A stretch of 44,486 nt of DNA, from positions 1 to 44,486 of the forward strand of contig JBBIPA010000012.1 in NCBI GenBank assembly GCA_037443085.1, given 5' to 3'. This DNA comes from JBBIPA01 sp037443085. GTDB lineage: Bacteria; Chloroflexota; Dehalococcoidia; GIF9; UBA5629. The stretch's first letter is position 1; every line of letters begins with the position of its first letter. Shown in pieces: positions 17,440 through 25,698 of the stretch. A program made the translations under genes and the position numbers. The notes below the pieces were generated by a model. That model did no database searches, was not told the DNA's origin, and was given only the letters and a program-made list of their open reading frames with translations.

Positions 17440-18492
17440 TTAATATGAAAATGGCCACAAGCGGTAGGCCGATTTAAATAACATCCAGCGATGTGCTAGT
17501 CCCCTGGGTTCAAGTATCAGAAACAAGACAATTACCAGTCCAAACACCATGGGTCCCAAGCCGGTGCTGAAGCCGGCAGGTAGCGCGGGGAGGGCATTTT
17601 CCAGAACCGGGGAGATAAACATAATGCCTTGCTGTAGAAGACGAATCAAAGTTACTCCCAGGATAGGGCCAAGGGTCGTGCCTAAACCACCGATGATTAC
17701 CATGCCCACAAAGAGGATGGAGTCGGCAAAAGTGAAGTTCTCTGCGGTCACGAAGCCAATCCAGTGAGCGAATAAGGCCCCAGCTATGCCAGCCAGAAAA
17801 CAGCCGATGAAGAAAGCGAGAAGCTTGTAATACAGCAGGTTAATGCCCATCACCTCTGCAGCCAGGTCGTTGTCCCTAATAGCTACAAAGGCTCTGCCTA
17901 CTCTTCCTCTAGCTAAGTTCTTAGCAAATAGTATGCAAATTACAGTAATTGCCATGATAAGATAGAACTGGCTGGCATCATCCTTGAATGTAATAGTGCC
18001 TATGGAGGCATACGGAACGCTTATGCCATTGAAACCACCGGTAACTGGAGTCCAATGATTGATAACCCAGATGATGATAAACTGGGCGGCAATAGTTGTA
18101 ATCGCCAGGTAGAAACCCTTTATCCGTACCGAAGGAATACCAAAGACAAGCCCGATAAGTCCCGCGCTAAAACCAGAGCAGATAAGACTTGCCAGAAATG
18201 GGAAACCTAACTTATTGGTCAAAATGGCAGCTGTATAAGCGCCTATTGCCATAAAACCAGCATGCCCGATGGATAGTTGTCCACAGTAGCCGATAAGGAT
18301 ATTAAGTCCGGTGGCAGCAATAATGGTGATGCCAATTAAATTTACAACTCCTAACCAGTACTTGCTGAAGTATAGTGGTGCCACAAAGAGTAAGGCTAGG
18401 AATGCGATGAAAAGTATCCAGTGGGTCTTGGTTCGAAGAACTGCCATATCCCTGGCATAATCATAATTGCGGGTACCACAAGGCAGATCCAT
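17440..18492 (-). CDS. livM: Liv-type ABC transporter permease
   Basis: One of the two membrane permeases of the importer. After a short polar N-terminus it has roughly eight to ten hydrophobic segments. It has the LivM signature IGYCGQLSIGHAGFMAIGAYTAAIL and the cytoplasmic coupling region AFVAIRDNDLAAEVMGIN, which contacts the ATPases. The C-terminal GGLGTTLGPILGV is also typical. Length 350. The ATG at 18492 has AAGGA about 10 bases upstream; ATG at 18447 is an alternative. It starts only 3 bases after the livH stop, so it is coupled to livH. Confidence 0.92.
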   Translation of the reverse strand: MDLPCGTRNYDYARDMAVLRTKTHWILFIAFLALLFVAPLYFSKYWLGVVNLIGITIIAATGLNILIGYCGQLSIGHAGFMAIGAYTAAILTNKLGFPFLASLICSGFSAGLIGLVFGIPSVRIKGFYLAITTIAAQFIIIWVINHWTPVTGGFNGISVPYASIGTITFKDDASQFYLIMAITVICILFAKNLARGRVGRAFVAIRDNDLAAEVMGINLLYYKLLAFFIGCFLAGIAGALFAHWIGFVTAENFTFADSILFVGMVIIGGLGTTLGPILGVTLIRLLQQGIMFISPVLENALPALPAGFSTGLGPMVFGLVIVLFLILEPRGLAHRWMLFKSAYRLWPFSY

Positions 18493-18495
18493 TAC

Positions 18496-19380
18496 CTAAA
18501 TCCTTTCTATTCTCGTTTCACCGAATAGTCCATATGGCTTGATGACCATAACGATTATTATGATGATGAACGGTATTAAATCCTTGATTCCAGGGCCAAT
18601 GATTGGAGTAAGATAACCAGCTCCTATGTTTTCGCAGAGACCGATTATTGGGCCAGCTACAATGCAGCCAACGAATGATTCCAGCCCACCCAGTATCACC
18701 ACCGAGAATGATTTTAGACCTGTCTCCGCCAATCCGTACGTTATACCGCCGATATTGGACAGCAAGATACCGCCAATGGCGGCTACCACGCAGGCGAACA
18801 TCCATGACAGGGAAAAGACACTGGTCACCGGAATAGCACATGCCTGCACAGCCATCTGATCGTCAGCAGTTGCTCTCATAGCAATGCCCATCTTATGGTA
18901 TTTGAAGAACAACGAGAGAAGTCCGAATAAAATCAGAGATATCACTGCTGCCCAGATGTATTCCTGAGAGACTACTGCTGGCCCGATACTAACTGGTTCT
19001 TTGGGAAAAAGGCGAGGTAAGGCAGCTACGCTCATAGGCCAGATAAAGTGCACCAGACCATCTAGAAAATAGGCTATTCCCAGAGTAACCGCGATCAATG
19101 AAAGTATAGGTTGAGCAATGAGCGGACGGAGGGCGAATCTCTCGATGACCCAGCCCAAAAACAGCGCGAAAAGGATTGTTATCGGGAATCCCAGCCAGAA
19201 AGGGAGGTTTGCTTGAACTAGCATCCCGTAGGTGAACCATGAGGAAACCAGAACAAGCTGTCCCAGGGCAAGATTAGCTACGCTGCTGGACTTCCACACC
19301 AGGGCAAAACCAAGTGCAATCAAAGCATATACCATGCCTACGGCAATGCCGGTTACTGTGTATTGAAGTAATTCAGCCAC
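18496..19380 (-). CDS. livH: Liv-type ABC transporter permease
   Basis: The other permease subunit. The N-terminus reads GIAVGMVYALIALGFALVWK, the LivH hallmark, followed by NLALGQLVLV. The EAA-like cytoplasmic loop is MGIAMRATADDQMAVQACAIP, and GGLESFVGCIVAGPIIGL lies near the C-terminus. About eight membrane segments, length 294. The start codon is GTG at 19380 with AAGGAG about 10 bases upstream, only 7 bases after the acyl-CoA synthetase stop. Order synthetase-livH-livM-binding protein-livF supports one transcript. Confidence 0.92.
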   Translation of the reverse strand: MAELLQYTVTGIAVGMVYALIALGFALVWKSSSVANLALGQLVLVSSWFTYGMLVQANLPFWLGFPITILFALFLGWVIERFALRPLIAQPILSLIAVTLGIAYFLDGLVHFIWPMSVAALPRLFPKEPVSIGPAVVSQEYIWAAVISLILFGLLSLFFKYHKMGIAMRATADDQMAVQACAIPVTSVFSLSWMFACVVAAIGGILLSNIGGITYGLAETGLKSFSVVILGGLESFVGCIVAGPIIGLCENIGAGYLTPIIGPGIKDLIPFIIIIIVMVIKPYGLFGETRIERI

Positions 19381-19387
19381 CTGTGTT

Positions 19388-21319
19388 TCACTCCTTGTTA
19401 ATGCTTCTAATTTTAATATCGGTGGTCACTACACCTTTTCTGCCGTCTCGATAGGTCACCGGTGCTTCTACAGTTACATTCGATTTATTGTTGTAAAGGG
19501 CGTCGATTAAATCCTTGTACCGCTGCTCCATGAACTCCCTTCTGAGCTTTCTGGTTCTAGTAAGCTCAGCCTCATCGGGGTCAAATTCTTTGTGCATCAA
19601 CACGAATTTATGCACCCTGGCTCCCTCTGGCAAATAACTGTTAACGCGTAACAGGTCTTTTTGCACCAATTGAGCCACCTCCTCTTTTTGCGATAAATCA
19701 ACGAAGGTGGTGAAAGGTATGTGATGGCGTTCCGCCCACTTGCTCACCATGGCAAAATCAATGTTTACTATTGCTGAGACATAATTCCTTTGCTTGCCAC
19801 CAATAACCATGGCGTCTTTAATATATGGGCTGAATCTGAGCCTGCCTTCAACATATTGTGGAGCATACTTGGTTCCCGATGCCAGTTCTCCCATATGCTC
19901 CAGTCTGTCCATGAAAATGAGATGCCCATCGTCGTTTATATTTACGGCATCACCAGTGCGGCACCAGCCATTGACCAGCACCGTTTTTGTCTTGTCCGGG
20001 TCCTTGTAATATTCCTCAAAAAGGCAATCGCTTCTTACGTGAAGCTCACCATCATTGGTTACCCTCACTTCGGTGTGCAGAGCTGGCCGGCCAACACTTT
20101 GAAAATCAATTTCCCCTTTACTGTGCGATGAGATAAAACCAGCCTCGGTGCTGGCATAGCTCTGTCTCAGCTCGATGCCGATGGCATGGATGAGCCGGAA
20201 GGTATCAAGGCTCAGTACTGAACTGCCAGTTACTGCAAATCTGACCTCGCTCAGTCCCAGCTTGTCTTTCAACGGTCTGAATAAGAATGCTCTGCCAATT
20301 CCATGCAATGCCTGCCAGAACAGGTTAGGTTTTTCATTGGCAAATTTCATATCGGCGATTCTATAGCCTACCGGCATGAAGAGACGGTAGAAGAAGCGCT
20401 TCAATGGGTGGGCATCGGTAATTTTCACCTGGATCTCGCTCACCAGCCCTTCCCACTGACGTGGCCCGTAAATAGCAAAGTCAGGCCCAACTTCTCTGGT
20501 ATCCCCAGCTATGGTCTCCGGCTCCTCGGCGAAGTTAAGCCGTGCTCCTGTCAGTAGATGGGGAATGCTGGCAAAGAAGCTGTCGCCCACCCATGCCGCC
20601 GGGAAATTGGAGACCAGGTCGTCACGTTCATTGAGGGGAAAGATGCTGACAAATCCTCTGGCTGTAGTGACCAGTGCTTTATGGGTGAGTATGGCTCCCT
20701 TGGGCAACCCAGTGGTTCCAGAGGTATAGTAGACAAAAGCAGGGTCTTCTCCTTTGCCTTTTGCTACGTTCTCCTCGAATAGATTTGGGTGTGTTTTCTC
20801 ATATTCTCTACCCAGCTTGATAACATCGACGAAGCTGATGAGCATAGGGTCATCATAGTTCTTCAGCCCTTTGGGGTCCCAATAAATAATTTTTTGCAAC
20901 AGTGGCAGCTCGTTTTTGATCTCCAGAAACTTGTCGGCTTGTTCCTGGTCGTTAATGATGGCGAATCTGGCGCCGGAATGCTCAGCGATGTATTTCACTT
21001 CTGAGGGGATGGAATCAACGAAGATGCCGGTAGCGATACTGCCGGCTGCTTGTGTGGCGAATTCTCCCCAGAACCATTCCGGCTCGTTATCGCCAATAAT
21101 ACAAACTACGTCCCTAGGCTGAAGCCCCAAGCTTATCAGTCCGAGTGAGAAGTATTTCACCTTTTCATAGTAGTCCTGCCAGGTATACCGTTGCCATATA
21201 CCGCGGTTCTTCATGCACATGGAAACTCGGGGGCCCCATTTTTCACAGTTGCCTTTAATAATTTGTGGAATCGTTTCTGTTACCGTTGCTGTCATAAGAT
21301 AATCATCTCTATCCGGCAT
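19388..21319 (-). CDS. AMP-forming long-chain/aryl acyl-CoA synthetase
   Basis: An ANL-superfamily ligase that activates a carboxylic acid to its CoA thioester via an acyl-AMP. The ATP-binding P-loop is YYTSGTTGLPKGAIL (about residues 205-219). QSYASTEAG is the A5 core motif, GWCRTGDAVNINDDGHL the A7 motif with the ribose-binding Asp, and MDRLEHMGELASG the hinge/A8 region. At 643 residues it has the size of the FadD-like long-chain class. Substrate is uncertain: operon partners (Liv importer) and the Phe-rich leader point to an aryl or amino-acid-derived acid, but a fatty acid is equally compatible. ATG 21319 and ATG 21295 are both possible starts, each with a weak ribosome binding site. Confidence 0.88.
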   Translation of the reverse strand: MPDRDDYLMTATVTETIPQIIKGNCEKWGPRVSMCMKNRGIWQRYTWQDYYEKVKYFSLGLISLGLQPRDVVCIIGDNEPEWFWGEFATQAAGSIATGIFVDSIPSEVKYIAEHSGARFAIINDQEQADKFLEIKNELPLLQKIIYWDPKGLKNYDDPMLISFVDVIKLGREYEKTHPNLFEENVAKGKGEDPAFVYYTSGTTGLPKGAILTHKALVTTARGFVSIFPLNERDDLVSNFPAAWVGDSFFASIPHLLTGARLNFAEEPETIAGDTREVGPDFAIYGPRQWEGLVSEIQVKITDAHPLKRFFYRLFMPVGYRIADMKFANEKPNLFWQALHGIGRAFLFRPLKDKLGLSEVRFAVTGSSVLSLDTFRLIHAIGIELRQSYASTEAGFISSHSKGEIDFQSVGRPALHTEVRVTNDGELHVRSDCLFEEYYKDPDKTKTVLVNGWCRTGDAVNINDDGHLIFMDRLEHMGELASGTKYAPQYVEGRLRFSPYIKDAMVIGGKQRNYVSAIVNIDFAMVSKWAERHHIPFTTFVDLSQKEEVAQLVQKDLLRVNSYLPEGARVHKFVLMHKEFDPDEAELTRTRKLRREFMEQRYKDLIDALYNNKSNVTVEAPVTYRDGRKGVVTTDIKIRSINKE

Positions 21320-21364
21320 TTCACTTAAATCTGTTGATTAGTTACTCTCTCTTTTATAGTTAAC

Positions 21365-21393
21365 AAAAAACCCTCCTTGCCTAGGAGGGTTTT
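21365..21393 (-). terminator. Rho-independent terminator just upstream of the acyl-CoA synthetase (attenuator terminator)
   Basis: Read on the minus strand, an 11-bp stem (AAAACCCTCCT / AGGAGGGTTTT, 5-base loop AGGCA) ends in six T (21370-21365). It lies about 45 bases before the synthetase ATG and downstream of the promoter at 21534-21562, so transcripts from that promoter must pass it. It may also terminate read-through from the thioesterase operon. Confidence 0.8.
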
Positions 21394-21442
21394 GGGAATT
21401 CTGTTCTTGTTTTTTCTTTGCTAGATTCGTGTCCTCCCAGGC
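21379..21442 (-). promoter_or_regulatory. Candidate antiterminator pairing in the leader
   Basis: The RNA segment GCCUGGGAGG (21442-21433, inside the leader ORF near its stop) can pair over 10 bp, with one G-U, with CCUCCUAGGC (21388-21379), which is the 5' arm plus loop of the terminator. The structures are mutually exclusive. A further 6-bp pairing of CCUCCU (21453-21448) with GGGAGG (21438-21433) would form the protector hairpin of a classical 1:2, 2:3, 3:4 attenuator. Confidence 0.6.
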
Positions 21443-21513
21443 TCGCAAGGAGGCATGGTAAACTCGAAAAAGAAAAAGAAGAAGAACCTGTTGATGGTAG
21501 CCTGATAGTTCAT
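21421..21513 (-). CDS. Phenylalanine-rich leader peptide
   Basis: A 30-codon ORF (ATG 21513-21511, TAG 21423-21421) has seven consecutive Phe codons at positions 10-16 and another at 18. It begins about 20 bases after the -10 box of the promoter at 21534-21562 and ends about 28 bases before the terminator stem. A ribosome terminating at the TAG would cover the antiterminator segment 21442-21433; one stalled at the later Phe codons would leave it free and mask the protector strand. This matches amino-acid attenuators such as E. coli pheA. Weak points: no clear ribosome binding site before the ATG, and the codons form a polypyrimidine tract that could arise by chance. Confidence 0.6.
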   Translation of the reverse strand: MNYQATINRFFFFFFFEFTMPPCEPGRTRI

Positions 21514-21533
21514 TTCAATCGTTCTAGTTCGGC

Positions 21534-21562
21534 ATCTTAGCATAACTAAAAACGCCTGTCAA
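21534..21562 (-). promoter_or_regulatory. Sigma-70-type promoter of the leader/acyl-CoA synthetase/liv operon
   Basis: On the minus strand TTGACA (21562-21557), a 17-base spacer, and TAAGAT (21539-21534). It lies 19 bases past the thioesterase stop and directs transcription into the Phe-rich leader, with an expected start near 21527. Confidence 0.7.
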
Positions 21563-21581
21563 ACGGTATTGTTCGATTGGG

Positions 21582-22010
21582 TTAAATTACGGGCACTGTA
21601 GTACCTGTGGCTTTGGCTATAAGCTTGCCTTCCTGATTGGTAACCGTCATCTCCGAAATGCAAACCCGTTTGCCGCTCTTGACTACCCGGCACTCTGCGG
21701 TGAGTTCGTCCCCTGCTTGTGCCCCGGCAATAAAATGAATATTGAACTGAGTGGCTACGTTGGGTGTGATTACTGAATTCGAAGCGTAGGCGAAAGCTTC
21801 ATCGGCTAATGCCATGATAATGCCGCCGAAAATTAGACCATTGAAGTTAATGTGGTCTGAAGTTAGCGTCATGGATACTTTAGAATAGCTTGGAGATAGC
21901 TCCACCAATCTCATCTTCAGGAAAGAAGCAATCGGCTCTCCAGTTGCTTTTGCCTTCAATGCTGCTACATTATCGGTAGAGACATCTTCTTTTTGGGGCA
22001 TGTGGGTCAC
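21582..22010 (-). CDS. PaaI-family hotdog-fold thioesterase
   Basis: A hotdog-fold acyl-CoA thioesterase. The active-site helix region HINFNGLIFGGIIMALADEAFAYASNS closely resembles PaaI of E. coli, where Asp61 in LADTAFAYACNS is catalytic; here the Asp is in LADEAF. PaaI hydrolyses phenylacetyl-CoA and related aryl-CoAs, a good fit to IorAB, whose product is an aryl-acetyl-CoA. Length 142 is normal. It is the last gene of the iorA-iorB-aminotransferase-thioesterase operon, 35 bases after the aminotransferase. AGGAG precedes the ATG by 11 bases. General acyl-CoA clean-up is an alternative role. Confidence 0.8.
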   Translation of the reverse strand: MTHMPQKEDVSTDNVAALKAKATGEPIASFLKMRLVELSPSYSKVSMTLTSDHINFNGLIFGGIIMALADEAFAYASNSVITPNVATQFNIHFIAGAQAGDELTAECRVVKSGKRVCISEMTVTNQEGKLIAKATGTTVPVI

Positions 22011-22045
22011 TACTCCTCATCCACCACCGGTCTACAATTGCAGGG

Positions 22046-23233
22046 TTAACCCAGTTTATGTTTCTGGGCAACTTTTTTAAAACCAGTCAAGCAGCCTTCC
22101 AGAGTTTTATCGGTGACACAATAGGCAATGCGGAAATAGCCGGGAGTACCAAAGCTACGGCCAGGCACCACCAGCACATTATGCTCTAATAGCTCTCGGG
22201 TGAATGCTACCTCATCCTCAATTGGTGATTTAGGAAACATATAAAACGCGCCCTGTGGTTTTACCAGGGAATAGCCCATTTTGGTGAGGTTGTTGTAGAG
22301 GAAATCCCTTTTCTTCTGGTAATCGGCTATGGATACGGTCACTTCCTGCAGGTTGCGGACAATGTGTTGCATCAGGGCTGGCGCATTGACAAATCCCAAT
22401 ACTCTGTTGCAGAAGATAAATCCTGATATTAATTCCTCATGATGAGCGCATTCGGGATGTGCCGCAATAAAGCCGATGCGTTCGCCGGGAAGCGCCAGGT
22501 CCTTGGAGTGAGAATAGGCAACAATGCTATTAGGATAATAGTGGAAAACCTGGGGATAGGTCAGCCCGTCAAAAATAATTTTGCGGTATGCCTCATCACT
22601 GATAAGAAAAATAGTTGTGGAATATTCCATTTCCTTTTTCAGCAGTAGTTTACTTAATTGGTCAATGAAGTCGGCGCTGTAAACTGCGCCAGTGGGGTTG
22701 TTGGGTGAATTTATTAATACCGCCTTGGTCCTGGCAGTGATGGCTTTTTCCAGAGCATCAAGTTTAGGAATGAATTTTTCATCTGAGGGTGCCGCCATGT
22801 TGATACCGCCATGATTATCGATGTAGTCGTCGAACTGAAGAAAATAGGGAGCGAAAACAATTACCTCTTCATGCGGGTTCAATATGGTTTTTAATATCAC
22901 ATTGATGGCGCCGGCAGCACCGCAGGTCATGATGATGTCATTCAGGGAGAATTTTATGCCTGTTTCCGAAGATAGCTGGGTGGCCACAGCAGCCCTGGTA
23001 TCCGCATAACCGGCGTTCTCCATATATCGATGCATGCCGGGCAGGGGACTGGTAGCCAGCTTCTTTAATGCTGTTTTGAATTCCGGCGGTGGTTCTATAA
23101 TAGGGTTGCCCAGAGAAAGGTCAAAAACATTATCCTCGCCGTAGCGCTTTTTAAGAGCGATCCCCTCCTCAAACATCCTCCGCACTGCCGAACCCTGAAC
23201 CATCCGTTTCCGGACATTTTCAGAGATTGACAC
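22046..23233 (-). CDS. Class I PLP-dependent aminotransferase (aspartate/aromatic type)
   Basis: A fold-type I aminotransferase, probably interconverting an amino acid and its 2-oxo acid for the adjacent indolepyruvate oxidoreductase. Visible motifs are LSLGNP, CGAAGAINVILKTIL, the NSPNNPTGAVY substrate loop, ISDEAYRKI with the PLP-contacting Asp, and the PLP lysine in YSHSKDLALPGERIGF, plus the C-terminal Arg in YFRIAYC. A longer frame exists upstream (to 23272), but I choose GTG at 23233, which has GGAAGGAG seven bases before it; this gives 395 residues and a 14-base overlap with iorB. Aromatic specificity is inferred from context. Confidence 0.85.
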   Translation of the reverse strand: MSISENVRKRMVQGSAVRRMFEEGIALKKRYGEDNVFDLSLGNPIIEPPPEFKTALKKLATSPLPGMHRYMENAGYADTRAAVATQLSSETGIKFSLNDIIMTCGAAGAINVILKTILNPHEEVIVFAPYFLQFDDYIDNHGGINMAAPSDEKFIPKLDALEKAITARTKAVLINSPNNPTGAVYSADFIDQLSKLLLKKEMEYSTTIFLISDEAYRKIIFDGLTYPQVFHYYPNSIVAYSHSKDLALPGERIGFIAAHPECAHHEELISGFIFCNRVLGFVNAPALMQHIVRNLQEVTVSIADYQKKRDFLYNNLTKMGYSLVKPQGAFYMFPKSPIEDEVAFTRELLEHNVLVVPGRSFGTPGYFRIAYCVTDKTLEGCLTGFKKVAQKHKLG

Positions 23234-23822
23234 GTGTGGACTCCTTCCGTCCCTGCTCAAAGGCTCTAACATTTATGTCCAGAATCTTTGGTGGCATGGT
23301 TTTGGAGATGCAGTCCTGCCATATTTCCAGCTTGATAGGCAGCAGAGAGGAGATATATCCCAGCATGAGTATGTTCAGCGTCCTGATGTCACCCAGTTCC
23401 TTTGCCTTGTCAGTTCCGTCTATGAAATAAATTTTATCTGTCCGCTGCCTTAGAATGTTGGCTACTTCCTGGTTAGTGGGATACTGGCTTGTTCCCAAGC
23501 TCACCGACAATGGAGGTATGGCATGGTTATTAATAACCGCCAAACCATCAGATTTAAGATAAGGAGTCCATCTGGCGGCTTCCAGCTTTTCGAAGGCTAA
23601 CAGTATATCCACGTCGCCTTCCTTAATTAAAGGCGACCAAACATGGCTGGCAATTCTGACATGGCTTACTACACTGCCTCCTCGCTGTGCCATGCCGATG
23701 GTGTCGGTCTTTTTAACATCATAGCCAGCAGCGATAGCAACTTCACCCAGTATATCGCTTGCCAGGATAATACCCTGACCGCCCACCCCTATTATAAGTA
23801 CGTCTTGTTTTTTAATCGTCAT
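23220..23822 (-). CDS. iorB: Indolepyruvate ferredoxin oxidoreductase beta subunit
   Basis: The gamma-domain subunit of a 2-oxoacid:ferredoxin oxidoreductase that converts aryl pyruvates plus CoA to aryl-acetyl-CoA, CO2 and reduced ferredoxin; the reaction is reversible in some anaerobes. The N-terminus DVLIIGVGGQGIILASDILGEVA is the family signature, with TIGMAQRGGSVVSHVRI a short distance on. I start at ATG 23822, which overlaps the iorA stop as ATGA and has the family-typical MTIKKQDVL beginning; the open frame extends further to 23906 inside iorA. Length about 200 residues is normal. Confidence 0.92.
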   Translation of the reverse strand: MTIKKQDVLIIGVGGQGIILASDILGEVAIAAGYDVKKTDTIGMAQRGGSVVSHVRIASHVWSPLIKEGDVDILLAFEKLEAARWTPYLKSDGLAVINNHAIPPLSVSLGTSQYPTNQEVANILRQRTDKIYFIDGTDKAKELGDIRTLNILMLGYISSLLPIKLEIWQDCISKTMPPKILDINVRAFEQGRKESTRVNL

Positions 23823-25639
23823 TTCTTTGCCTCGGCAGTCGGCATTGAACTTATTGCTCCTTTGGGGCAAATCTGCTGGCAGATGGTGCAAATATCCCCC
23901 ACGCATAAGGTGGTATCAATATAGATTCTATCATTGTCCTTTTGAATGGCTCCGCAGCCGATCATGAGGCAAACGCCGCACTTGTCGCATTTTTCAGCAT
24001 CGATAGCGCTGGGTGCGGTACGTCTTTTTACCTGCACCACGCAAGCTCCCCGAACTATGATGACAGAAAGCTCGGGATTATCTATTGAGCTTTTTGCCGC
24101 AGCCCTGAGCGCCTTCATGTTGAATGCATCCACAACCTTGACATCGCTGACACCAATACCCTTGACCAGTTGCTCCAAATCTACGGCTTTGGTCTTTTTG
24201 CCCTGAGCTGAAATGCCGGTGCCAGGATGTTCCTGATGGCCGGTCATGGCAGTAGTGTTGTTATCAAGGATAATAATGGTTATTCCTGCCTGGGTGTATA
24301 CCGCGTTTACTGCGCCGGTAATGCCGGAATGCAGGAATGTGGAATCCCCGATAACTGCCACCACTTTTGCTCCCACACCTGCCTTTTCCATTCCCTGGGC
24401 GTGGCCTATGCCGGCGCCCATACATGTTGTAGTATCATGGACACGAAGCGGTGGATTGGTGCCCAGAGCATAGCAACCGATATCACCGTTGACAATCAAC
24501 CCAGGTTCTTTTTGTGCCCTGCCATCGGCATCCAGCAACTTGGCCCTCTGTCCCATAGTGCTCAGCACAAAGTACATGCCTGAGTGAGGGCAACCGGGGC
24601 ACAGCAGGGGTGGACGCGCCGGCAACCATGGCGGCAGAGAAACTGTTGGCTTCTGCTGTTGAGGTTTGGCCAGTAAGCCAGTACCCGTGGCAGCATTCTT
24701 CACGATCAGCGTATTAAGTTCACCTATTCTCGGTATAAACTCCTTGCCACTGACTTTTATTCCCATGGCTTGGATATGCTCCTGGAGGAATGGTTCAAGC
24801 TCTTCGATGACAATGAGCCTATCTACCTGCTCGGCGAACTGGCGAATCAGCTTATGCGGCAGGGGATAAATCATGCCGAGCTTCAAAAAGGATGCCTCAG
24901 GGAAAACTTCCCTGGCATATTGATAGGCGATGCCACTGCTGACGATGCCCAGCTTCCGTTCTCCCCACATAATCTGGTTATAGGGAAATGTCTCGGCATA
25001 TGCTGCCAGTTTCATCAGTCGCTCTTCGACCAGGGGGCGTCTCATCCTGGCATAAGCCGGCAGCATCACATACTTTGGCATATCGGGTTTGAACAGTGGT
25101 TGCTTCGGCGCCGTTCTGTTTTTGTTTACATCCACTACCGACTTGGAATGGGAAATACGGGTGGTGGAGCGAAATAGCACTGGCGTATCGAACTGCTCGC
25201 TGAGGTCGAAAGCAATCGCTATGAGGTCATATGCCTCCTGGCTGTCAGAAGGCTCCAGCATGGGAACCTTGGCGAATTTGGCATAGAGTCGGTTGTCCTG
25301 CTCATCCTGCGAGCTGTGAACTCCCGGGTCGTCAGCAGAGACAATTACCATTCCACCATTGATGCCGGTTATAGCAGCAGACATGAAAGGGTCACTGGCT
25401 ACGTTCAAACCCACATGTTTCATTGATATCATACTGCGGACGCCGGCATAGGCCGCGCCTAATCCCACCTCCATGGCTACTTTTTCATTAGTCGACCACT
25501 CGGCGTAGATATCGTTGAATTGAGAGATAGATGCCAGTATCTCGGTGCTTGGTGTGCCCGGGTAGGCAGTGGCTACGCTGACGCCAGCGTGATAAGCACC
25601 CAGTGCGATAGCTTCATTTCCGGAAAGTAATTTCTTCAT
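23819..25639 (-). CDS. iorA: Indolepyruvate ferredoxin oxidoreductase alpha subunit
   Basis: The large subunit binding thiamine diphosphate and two 4Fe-4S clusters. The pyrimidine-binding domain begins KKLLSGNEAIALGAYHAGVSVATAYPGTPSTEI. The ThDP-binding domain has CPGCPHSGMYFVL, GDIGCYALG, and the GDS...N metal motif (VIGDSTFLHSGITGAVNAVY ... LDNNTTAMTGHQEHPG). The C-terminal ferredoxin domain has CDKCGVCLMIGCGAI and a second Cys set in CVGDICTICQQICPKGAI. Length 606 is typical. It has its own promoter and AGGTG before the ATG. With iorB, aminotransferase and thioesterase it forms an aromatic 2-oxoacid module. Confidence 0.95.
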   Translation of the reverse strand: MKKLLSGNEAIALGAYHAGVSVATAYPGTPSTEILASISQFNDIYAEWSTNEKVAMEVGLGAAYAGVRSMISMKHVGLNVASDPFMSAAITGINGGMVIVSADDPGVHSSQDEQDNRLYAKFAKVPMLEPSDSQEAYDLIAIAFDLSEQFDTPVLFRSTTRISHSKSVVDVNKNRTAPKQPLFKPDMPKYVMLPAYARMRRPLVEERLMKLAAYAETFPYNQIMWGERKLGIVSSGIAYQYAREVFPEASFLKLGMIYPLPHKLIRQFAEQVDRLIVIEELEPFLQEHIQAMGIKVSGKEFIPRIGELNTLIVKNAATGTGLLAKPQQQKPTVSLPPWLPARPPLLCPGCPHSGMYFVLSTMGQRAKLLDADGRAQKEPGLIVNGDIGCYALGTNPPLRVHDTTTCMGAGIGHAQGMEKAGVGAKVVAVIGDSTFLHSGITGAVNAVYTQAGITIIILDNNTTAMTGHQEHPGTGISAQGKKTKAVDLEQLVKGIGVSDVKVVDAFNMKALRAAAKSSIDNPELSVIIVRGACVVQVKRRTAPSAIDAEKCDKCGVCLMIGCGAIQKDNDRIYIDTTLCVGDICTICQQICPKGAISSMPTAEAKK

Positions 25640-25663
25640 GACGGCACCTGATTAAATCGCATA

Positions 25664-25693
25664 ATAATAATATCTTACTAGGGTTGCTGTCAA
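25664..25693 (-). promoter_or_regulatory. Promoter of the iorAB-aminotransferase-thioesterase operon
   Basis: On the minus strand TTGACA (25693-25688), an 18-base spacer and TATTAT (25669-25664), directly after the tsaA stop. The leader to the iorA ATG is only about 18 bases, so there is no attenuator here. Confidence 0.6.
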
Positions 25694-25698
25694 GTTAG

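Noticed and set aside
21421..21480. The A/G-rich tract on the plus strand as a lysine-rich small gene
   Set aside because: There is no ribosome binding site or promoter on the plus strand, and the minus-strand reading fits a promoter, start, stop and terminator in order.
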